Source: Mycobacterium sp. 852013-51886_SCH5428379 (GTDB taxonomy: Bacteria > Actinomycetota > Actinomycetes > Mycobacteriales > Mycobacteriaceae). Taken from it: a DNA stretch of 64,000 nucleotides. The translations under genes and the position numbers were made by a program. This document shows positions 58,487-64,000 of the stretch, one piece after another. The notes under the pieces were generated by a model. The model was given only the letters and a program-made list of their open reading frames with translations, did not search any database and had not been told where the DNA came from. Where the stretch lies: positions 186,001 through 250,000 of the forward strand of contig NZ_LZSU01000051.1 of assembly GCF_001665575.1 (NCBI RefSeq), read 5' to 3'. Each line of letters starts with the position of its first letter. Within the stretch, counting starts at the first letter, position 1.

Positions 58487-59082
58487 CGGTTCCGGTCCGC
58501 GATCATCCGAAACCCCTTGGCGACAAGAGATCTGACCTGGCGGGCCCGATGCTCGGCGTCGTCGAGCGCGTCGTGGTCGGCACGGCGCACCGCGACGCCG
58601 TGGCGCTCGGCAGCGGACACCACCTCCTGCTGGACGCTCGGTAAGGCCAGCAGCAGCGCCGCCAGCACGCCGGGCGACAGCTCACGGTCCCGGAGCAACC
58701 CGCGGTAGCGGACGTCGCTGGGAATTCTGACGTTCCGCGTCCCGCCCAGCACCGGCCCCGTGGCGGCGACCAGCGTGGTCAGCGCCACCTGCGCCGCCGT
58801 CTCGACCAGCAGACCGCGGAAGGGGAACCAGGGCAACGGAAGTCGGCCAACCTGCTGCTCGAGGGCTCCGGAGAACAAATAGCCGAGTAGCGCGTGGGTG
58901 CGGATCTCCTTGACGTCCTCCCAGTCGACCGAGTCGCCGTCGTATTCGACGGCCTCGTCGCTGATCGTGACACCGCCGAAGCGGTTGAGCAGGCGCAGCG
59001 CCTCGTCGAGCACTTCGGGTCCGGGGACCAGGCGGGCGAGCGTATCGCCTACGCCGATGGAGAGTTCGGTCACGTCGCCCAT
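58483..59082 (-). CDS. Conserved hypothetical protein
   Basis: A 199-residue protein with no recognised family. The first half is beta-rich ([27 protein letters not shown]), with a hydrophobic central part ([20 protein letters not shown]) that may be one membrane-contacting helix. The C-terminus is helical and charged. Two bases of its start codon region abut the sirtuin stop, so the two genes are likely co-transcribed. Convergent with proB, overlapping by 4 bases. Confidence 0.65.
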   Translation of the reverse strand: MGDVTELSIGVGDTLARLVPGPEVLDEALRLLNRFGGVTISDEAVEYDGDSVDWEDVKEIRTHALLGYLFSGALEQQVGRLPLPWFPFRGLLVETAAQVALTTLVAATGPVLGGTRNVRIPSDVRYRGLLRDRELSPGVLAALLLALPSVQQEVVSAAERHGVAVRRADHDALDDAEHRARQVRSLVAKGFRMIADRNR

Positions 59083-59919
59083 CTAAGCGGAAGTCGCCCA
59101 GCCGGGCAGTTCGTCGGCGAGCAGCGCGAGGATCGGCGAGCAGCCGTTGTCGATCTTCACGGTCGCGAGGTCGTCGCCGCGGGTCGGGCCGCGGTTGACG
59201 ATCGCGACCGGTATGCGGTGCGCTGCGGCGTGCCGGACGAAGCGATACCCGGAGAACACGGTCAACGACGAGCCCGCCACCAGCAGGGCGTCCGCGGCGT
59301 CCACGACGGCGTAGGCGCGCTCGACCCGTTCCTTGGGCACGCTCTCGCCGAAGTACACGATGTCGGGTTTGAGCATGCCGTCACACACCGGGCAGTCCAC
59401 GATCCGGAACTCGTCGGTGTCGTCGACGACCGCGTCGGCGTCTGGGGCGACCGCGATGCCACCGACCGATTCGGCCCGCTCCAAGAACCCAGGATTGGCG
59501 GCCTCGAGGTCCTCGGCGAGCGCGGCCCGGCTCATGGTGTGTCCGCAGTCCAGACAGATCACCTGGGCGTAGGTGCCGTGCAGGTCGATGACGCGGCGAC
59601 TGCCGGCCTTGGTGTGCAGCAGGTCCACGTTCTGGGTGATCAATCCGGTGAGCACCCCGAGCCGTTCGATTGCGGCCAGCGCGCGGTGGCCCGCGTTGGG
59701 CAGCGTCGCGGCCATGTGCCGCCAGCCGATGTGGTTACGCGCCCAATAGCGTTGCCGGAACGCGGGGTCCGACGTGAACTGCCGGATCGTCATCGGATTG
59801 CTGGGCGGCGAATCGGGGCCGCGGTAGTCCGGGATGCCCGAATCGGTGGACATACCGGCGCCGGTGAGCACCGCGACACGGCGACCGGCGAGCAGGCCGA
59901 CCAGTTCGGGGGATTCCAC
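59083..59919 (-). CDS. Sir2-family NAD-dependent protein deacylase
   Basis: A 278-residue sirtuin. NAD motifs: GAGMSTDSGIPDYRG near residues 20-34, TQNVDLLH near 95-102 and the catalytic His in DLHGTYAQ near 113. The zinc ribbon has CLDCG and CPVC. The sequence between motifs resembles class II (SIRT4-like) sirtuins rather than the class III enzymes such as M. tuberculosis Rv1151c. GTG start with a -10 box 7 bases upstream. Acyl specificity cannot be read. Confidence 0.9.
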   Translation of the reverse strand: MESPELVGLLAGRRVAVLTGAGMSTDSGIPDYRGPDSPPSNPMTIRQFTSDPAFRQRYWARNHIGWRHMAATLPNAGHRALAAIERLGVLTGLITQNVDLLHTKAGSRRVIDLHGTYAQVICLDCGHTMSRAALAEDLEAANPGFLERAESVGGIAVAPDADAVVDDTDEFRIVDCPVCDGMLKPDIVYFGESVPKERVERAYAVVDAADALLVAGSSLTVFSGYRFVRHAAAHRIPVAIVNRGPTRGDDLATVKIDNGCSPILALLADELPGWATSA

Positions 59920-59926
59920 CCCGTCC

Positions 59927-59932
59927 AGGGTA
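59927..59932 (-). promoter_or_regulatory. -10 box TACCCT, leaderless sirtuin
   Basis: TACCCT on the minus strand ends 7 bases before the GTG at 59919. Confidence 0.45.
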
Positions 59933-59958
59933 CGGATTCGCGGCGGCAGGTCCCGTCG

Positions 59959-61458
59959 TCACGCGTTGTCGATCCACCAGTCATAGAGGCGGTCCAGATG
60001 CCGGCCCCTGGCGGTGCCGAGCAGGAGGTCGGAATCCCGGGTCCAGACGATGTCCGCGAACCCTTCGTAGGTGCCGCAGGCCAGTGAGCCGGCGACCTCG
60101 TCGGCGGAGTCCTCGTAGTCCCAGTTGGTCGGCGAGTCGTCGGAGTTGGGGCAGGGGGTGAGGTCGTCGTAGGCGATGACCTCGTCGAACGCCCGGTCGA
60201 GGTCGTCGGCGTTGGCGAACAGCGCGAAGTAGGCGGTCTGCTGACCGCTCGACGGCGAGGTCGGTCCGCAGGTCACCGCGGCCACGGCGTTGCCGATCCG
60301 GTCCTTGTCCGGCACGCAGGTGTCGGGATGGATCACGACCTCGAGCAGGTCACGTTCAGTGGGTGGGAGATCTGTGTCGGCGCCGGGCAGGGCGGCGGAC
60401 GGTTTGACGACGGTGCGGGTGATGGTCTGTGTCGCCGACATTCCCGTCGCGTGGTCGCCGCGGCCGGCCAGCCACACCGCGGCACCCGCCACGGCGACGA
60501 GCGCCACCGCCGCCACCGCACCGATGACGGCGAGGCTGCGTCCGGACCGTCGCCCCGCGGGTGCGGCGCCGCGCAGGACGGCCGCGGGCATCGTGTCGGC
60601 TTGCGCGGAGGTCGTGGCACGGTCGCCGAGTGCGGCCTCGGCGGCGCGGGCGAATTCGCCGGCGCTGGCGTACCGGTCGTCGGCGTTCTTGGCCATTCCG
60701 CGCGCCACCACCGCGTCGAATTCGGCTGGAATGTCGGGCCGTAACCGACTCGGCGCGGGTGGCGGATCCATCAGATGGGCGGTGATCAGGGTGCTGACGC
60801 TGTCGGCGGGGTAGGGCTGTGCGCCGGTCAGGCACTGGTGCAGCACACAGGCGAGCGCATAGACGTCGGCGCGGTGGGTGACCGGACCGCCGCTGAATCG
60901 TTCGGGCGCCATGTAGGCGAACGTGCCGATCGTGGTGCCCTGGTCGGTGAGGGAGTTTTCGCTTGCGGCACTGGCGATCCCGAAGTCCACCAGATAAGCG
61001 AAGTCATCGGCGGTGAGGAGGATGTTCTCCGGTTTGACGTCGCGGTGCAGGACACCCGCGGCGTGCGCAGCGTCGAGGGCGCCCGCGATCTGACGCACGA
61101 CCGATACCGCGCGCGGCGGCGCCATCGGCCCACTGCGGGCCAGCGCGGTGCGCAGATCGATTCCGTCGATCAGCCGCATGTCGACGAACAGGTGCCCGTC
61201 GATTTCGCCGTAGTTGTGGATGGGGACGACGTGCGGTTCCTGCAGCCGGCCCGCGGCCCTCGCCTCGCGCTGCAACCGTTCCCGGAAGACCGGATCGTGC
61301 GACAGCGCGTCGGGCAGCAGCTTGAGTGCGACCGTGCGGCCCTTGACGGTGTCCTCGGCCTCGTAGACCTCACCCATACCGCCGCGGCCGAGCAGCCGGG
61401 TCAGCCGGTAGGGGCCGAACATCGAACCCGCGCGCGAGGAGTGCGGGCCGCTGGTCAC
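59959..61458 (-). CDS. Membrane Ser/Thr protein kinase (PknH-like)
   Basis: A 499-residue transmembrane kinase. The kinase domain has GRGGMGEVYEA near residue 24, ALKLLP (Lys) near 46, HRDVKPENI near 137 and DFGIAS near 157. A juxtamembrane linker, a transmembrane helix (about 320-342) and an extracytoplasmic domain with four Cys (likely two disulfides) follow. The GTG at 61458 lies 14 bases after the EmbR-like gene; ATG 61422 is an alternative. Pairing with an FHA/BTAD regulator mirrors embR-pknH in M. tuberculosis. The sensor domain ligand is unknown. Confidence 0.88.
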   Translation of the reverse strand: MTSGPHSSRAGSMFGPYRLTRLLGRGGMGEVYEAEDTVKGRTVALKLLPDALSHDPVFRERLQREARAAGRLQEPHVVPIHNYGEIDGHLFVDMRLIDGIDLRTALARSGPMAPPRAVSVVRQIAGALDAAHAAGVLHRDVKPENILLTADDFAYLVDFGIASAASENSLTDQGTTIGTFAYMAPERFSGGPVTHRADVYALACVLHQCLTGAQPYPADSVSTLITAHLMDPPPAPSRLRPDIPAEFDAVVARGMAKNADDRYASAGEFARAAEAALGDRATTSAQADTMPAAVLRGAAPAGRRSGRSLAVIGAVAAVALVAVAGAAVWLAGRGDHATGMSATQTITRTVVKPSAALPGADTDLPPTERDLLEVVIHPDTCVPDKDRIGNAVAAVTCGPTSPSSGQQTAYFALFANADDLDRAFDEVIAYDDLTPCPNSDDSPTNWDYEDSADEVAGSLACGTYEGFADIVWTRDSDLLLGTARGRHLDRLYDWWIDNA

Positions 61459-61472
61459 AGGAGCAAACGGTA

Positions 61473-62594
61473 CTACCCGCCGGCATCCTCGACGACGAAG
61501 GTGAATCGGTGCCCGCAGATCGTGAACTCGTCGCCGTCGTTGAGCGGGGTGCTGCCGTGGACGCGGCTGCCGCCGAGCTCGACGCCGTTGGAGGACCTCA
61601 GATCGCTGAGCACGTAACCGGCCCCGGTACCGATGACGGCGGCGTGGTGGCGGCTGACCATGGCGTCGTCGACGACGACGTCGTTGTCCGGTAGCCGACC
61701 GATCCGGGTGGCGATCGCCCGCAACGGATGCCGATTTCCGTCGGGCCCGATGAGCACCCCCGCGGCGGCGGCGGTGCTCACCGCGGTCCGCTGTTCGAGC
61801 ACGGTGACGGTGCCGACGGCGGCGGTGTGTGCGGCGCGGCGGATGTCGAGCGGCTCCTGGCGCAGGATCTTCTCGTACAGCGCGCGCAGGGACGGGCCGG
61901 GATCGACGCCGAGGTCGTCGGCCAGCGTGGTGCGCAGCCGCTGATACGCGTCCAGCGCGTCGGACTGGCGTTCGCAGACGTAGTACGCGCTGATCAGCTG
62001 CGTCCACAGCGGTTCGCGGTAGGGGTGCTCGGCGGTCAGCATCTCCAGTTCGCCGATCAGCGTGGCGGCGCGTCCGCAGACCAGTTCGGCCTCGGCTCTG
62101 GCGGTGACGGCGGACAGGCGGTCCTCGGCCAGCGCGGTGGCGAAGGCCTCGGCGAAGGTGAAGCTGCGCAGGTCGTCGAGTACGGGGCCACGCCACAACG
62201 CCAGCGCCTCAGTGAGTTCACGGGCGGCGGCCTCGAACCGGTTGGCCGCCGCGGCCTGGGCGGCGTTCGATCGTGCCGCGACGAACCGGTCGAGATCGCA
62301 GTGCCCTTCGGGCACCGTCAGGCGGTAGCCGGGTGGCGCACTGGCCAGCGAGGAGCGGGCGTCGGGCACGGCGAGCAGCTTGCGCAGGTTCGACACGTAC
62401 GAGTGCAGGCTGGCGCGCGCTCCCGCGGGTGGGGAGTCCGCCCACAGCGCGTCGGTCAGCGAGTCGACGCTCACCGCGCGGTTGCGGTTGATCAGCAGCA
62501 TCGCCAGCACCGCCCGCTGCTTGGGCGTCCCGAGCGGCGTGTCGACGCCGTCGATGACCAGCTGCAGCGGACCGAGCAGTCCGAAGTCAAGCAC
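61473..62594 (-). CDS. EmbR-like SARP-type regulator with FHA domain
   Basis: A 373-residue transcription factor: N-terminal winged helix (about 1-95, LLGPLQLVIDG ... LWADSPP), bacterial transcriptional activation domain (about 100-245, GRAATLIGELEML, AYYVCERQSDAL), and a C-terminal FHA domain (about 280-370) with IGRLPDNDVVV, SRHHA and SSNGVELGG, the phosphothreonine-binding residues. In M. tuberculosis EmbR is phosphorylated by PknH and activates embCAB. The adjacent kinase is the likely partner. GTG start; -10 box 6 bases upstream. Confidence 0.88.
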   Translation of the reverse strand: MLDFGLLGPLQLVIDGVDTPLGTPKQRAVLAMLLINRNRAVSVDSLTDALWADSPPAGARASLHSYVSNLRKLLAVPDARSSLASAPPGYRLTVPEGHCDLDRFVAARSNAAQAAAANRFEAAARELTEALALWRGPVLDDLRSFTFAEAFATALAEDRLSAVTARAEAELVCGRAATLIGELEMLTAEHPYREPLWTQLISAYYVCERQSDALDAYQRLRTTLADDLGVDPGPSLRALYEKILRQEPLDIRRAAHTAAVGTVTVLEQRTAVSTAAAAGVLIGPDGNRHPLRAIATRIGRLPDNDVVVDDAMVSRHHAAVIGTGAGYVLSDLRSSNGVELGGSRVHGSTPLNDGDEFTICGHRFTFVVEDAGG

Positions 62595-62600
62595 CGTCCC

Positions 62601-62606
62601 ACCCTA
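62601..62606 (-). promoter_or_regulatory. -10 box TAGGGT, leaderless EmbR-like gene
   Basis: TAGGGT on the minus strand ends 6 bases before the GTG at 62594. It would drive the regulator-kinase operon. Confidence 0.5.
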
Positions 62607-62659
62607 TGCGGTCACGACAGGGACGTGGTCGCGCCACGCATCGGTGAACTCTTGCGGTG

Positions 62660-63154
62660 TCAGCGCTGCTGGGTCGGACACGCCTCGACGGGCACATCGA
62701 TTTCGAGCGGTCCGAACTCGGCGAAGGTGAAGGTCATCGGAACCGACATCCCCGGTGTGACGTCGGCGTCGAGGCCGTCAACGGTGGCGGGCGGCAGGGC
62801 GGCGGTGGGCTGCGGCTGACCGAACGCGAGTACCCCGCCGGCAGGGATGTCGACGGCGGCGCCCTCCGGCAGGGTGACCTCGGCGCGGTCGGCACTCACC
62901 GAGGTGAGCCGTTCGACGTCGACGGGCCGATTGTTGGTGACGGTGAAGCGCAGTGCGGCGGAGTCACCGATCTGCAGGGCGCAGCTGTCCGGCAGGAACC
63001 TGGGGACGATGAAGGCGTTTTCGACGGTGGTGAGGCTGGTCGTCGACGTCGTGCCTCGATTCGTCGATTCGGGGTCCGCATCGGGACTGCAGCCGACCGT
63101 CGCGGCGGTCAGCAGGATCGAGCCGATCACCAGGTGGGCACTGGTGTGGGACAT
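62660..63154 (-). CDS. PCuAC/LpqE-like lipoprotein
   Basis: A 164-residue exported lipoprotein: signal peptide with lipobox TVGC near residue 22, Thr/Ser linker, and a cupredoxin-like beta domain. The layout resembles LpqE and the PCuAC copper-chaperone family (NNRPVDVERLTSVSAD, LPPATVDGLDADVTPGM), but the classical H(M)x10Mx21HxM ligands are absent; the only Cys pair is PDSC ... EAC. ATG 63154 is chosen for AAGGAGAAGTG upstream. Last gene of the operon running from the molybdopterin enzyme. Confidence 0.65.
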   Translation of the reverse strand: MSHTSAHLVIGSILLTAATVGCSPDADPESTNRGTTSTTSLTTVENAFIVPRFLPDSCALQIGDSAALRFTVTNNRPVDVERLTSVSADRAEVTLPEGAAVDIPAGGVLAFGQPQPTAALPPATVDGLDADVTPGMSVPMTFTFAEFGPLEIDVPVEACPTQQR

Positions 63155-63190
63155 CACTTCTCCTTTGCATCATGCGGGCAGTACCCGGCT

Positions 63191-63673
63191 TCAGGACGTC
63201 AGTGCGTGCGGTGAGAGCTCCTTCAACATCGCGTTGGCCCAGCGCATCTGGCGCAGCGTCTGCGGGTGGCAACGCTCGGTCACCGCGAGGAGGTCGCTGT
63301 CCTTGGCGGCCTGTGCCCCCTGGCCGAGCAGTTCCCAGTCCAATGACGCCCCGGCGGCCACGCGGTGCACCCGGCGCAGATCGGCCAGCAGCACCAGCGC
63401 GGGTTCTGGCCGGCGCCGCAGCGCATCGCTGAGCTTCTCCTGTACGACGCGGCTGACGGCCATGCGGCGGGGACGGGTCGAGAGACGCACGCCGTGGCGC
63501 CGGCCGTGCCGGGCCAACGCCTCGACGTGCTCGTCGCACCAGCCGGCCAGGTCGCGGGCGAGGTGGCAGATGTCCTGATCGCTGTGGTGGCGGGCGGCGA
63601 TGGCGCGCAGCTCGTGGGCGAGGCGGCGTTCGCTGCGGTGCAGTTCGCGTATGGCGAGGCCGAGCTTGCTCAT
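63191..63673 (-). CDS. Helical hypothetical protein coupled to a molybdopterin oxidoreductase
   Basis: A 160-residue, all-helical protein rich in His and Arg (AIRELHRSERRLAHELRAIAARHHSD, split across two helices). It has five or more His at helix positions that could bind metal, as in hemerythrin- or ferritin-like bundles, but no standard motif is seen. ATG 63673 overlaps the stop of the upstream gene (ATGA) and has GGAGG 7 bases upstream. Co-translation suggests a role in the oxidoreductase complex. Confidence 0.6.
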   Translation of the reverse strand: MSKLGLAIRELHRSERRLAHELRAIAARHHSDQDICHLARDLAGWCDEHVEALARHGRRHGVRLSTRPRRMAVSRVVQEKLSDALRRRPEPALVLLADLRRVHRVAAGASLDWELLGQGAQAAKDSDLLAVTERCHPQTLRQMRWANAMLKELSPHALTS

Positions 63674-64000
63674 CGTCCCGCCTCCGCGACCGGGTGCTCG
63701 TCGACCGCGGCGGCCGGACCGCCGACGGTATCGGCGACGCCGTCGCTCACGGGAGCCGATGCGGCGGTCGTCGGCGCGGGCGCCGGGCAATGTCCCGCGC
63801 CGACGCGCCGAACCGAGGCGGCAGCGGTCTTGAAGATCGGTTGTTTCGACACCGGATCCCAGTCGGTGAGCGTCAGTTCGTTGGCTGCCCGGTGGTGTCC
63901 CGATGGATCGGTGTCCCCGTGGCCATCGGTGTCCCAGTACCCGTAGTGGAACGGCAGGAACACCACGCCCGGGCGGATGCCGGTGATGCGCGCGGCGGCC
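63670..64000 (-). CDS. Molybdopterin oxidoreductase, C-terminal part (continues past window end)
   Basis: The frame is open to the last base. The readable part has ITGIRPGVVFLPFHYGYWD, then ANELTLTDWDPVSKQPIFKTAAASVRRV, the typical C-terminal molydopterin-dinucleotide-binding domain of formate dehydrogenase/nitrate reductase-type enzymes, followed by an Ala/Pro/Gly-rich tail of about 50 residues. Catalytic domains lie outside. mobA and fdhD in this window serve this enzyme class. Confidence 0.8.
   Translation of the reverse strand, partial: AAARITGIRPGVVFLPFHYGYWDTDGHGDTDPSGHHRAANELTLTDWDPVSKQPIFKTAAASVRRVGAGHCPAPAPTTAASAPVSDGVADTVGGPAAAVDEHPVAEAGR

Overview
This 64 kb window is a high-GC chromosomal segment from a rapid-growing type mycobacterium (Mycolicibacterium-like). 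The call rests on gene content and order. pepN, a mycothiol-type DsbA protein, rpiB, nei, tig-clpP1-clpP2, clpX, korA-korB, mobA, rpf, a trans-acting enoyl-reductase homologue, valS-folC-DUF4233-ndk, rne, rplU-rpmA-obg-proB follow, in inverted orientation, the order I remember for M. tuberculosis Rv2467 down to Rv2439c. Many start codons are GTG, and several genes have a TANNNT -10 box 6-8 nt before the start codon, the mark of leaderless mycobacterial transcripts. No insertion sequences, phage genes or CRISPR arrays were seen.

Layout. 1-3.4 kb: membrane and secreted small proteins, including a Rv0203-like hemophore flanked by two paralogous Cys-rich secreted proteins. 3.4-12.1 kb: pepN, DsbA-like, acyl-CoA ligase, a yeast-type cytosine deaminase, rpiB, nei and a cation/proton antiporter. 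12.2-20.5 kb (accessory): two members of a secreted C39-like cysteine-peptidase family, a DUF1542-like protein, a large secreted CocE-type hydrolase and a four-gene, translationally coupled envelope operon that looks metal (copper) linked and is preceded by a perfect 12-bp palindrome. 20.5-25.8 kb: two divergent tRNA genes, tig, clpP1P2 with a ClgR-like box, and clpX. 25.8-35.7 kb (accessory): desaturase, a degenerate Rieske lipoprotein with a b561-like membrane protein, glycosyltransferase, fdhD, SDR/NTF2 pair, a third C39-like protein, a TetR regulator divergent from a Rieske oxygenase, and a dehydrogenase.

36-39.8 kb: korA-korB and mobA. 39.8-43.6 kb: a 1-kb non-coding leader region, two tandem resuscitation-promoting factors, a VOC protein and an FAD monooxygenase. 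43.6-59.9 kb: S9 peptidase, enoyl-reductase homologue, valS-folC-DUF4233-ndk, rne, rplU-rpmA-obg-proB, a hypothetical protein and a sirtuin. 59.9-64 kb: an EmbR-like FHA regulator with a PknH-like kinase, then an operon of a molybdopterin oxidoreductase (cut by the window end), a helical protein and a PCuAC-like lipoprotein.

The best candidate for an undescribed system is the 16.98-20.49 kb operon. It has a polytopic protein with a duplicated W-D-x-x-W-H ... P-H motif, a protein with two His-rich modules, a FixH/YtkA-like protein and an anchored secreted protein. The C39-like family, with three copies in one window, is the second. All functional statements rest on reading the sequence and on family knowledge from memory; no database search was run.
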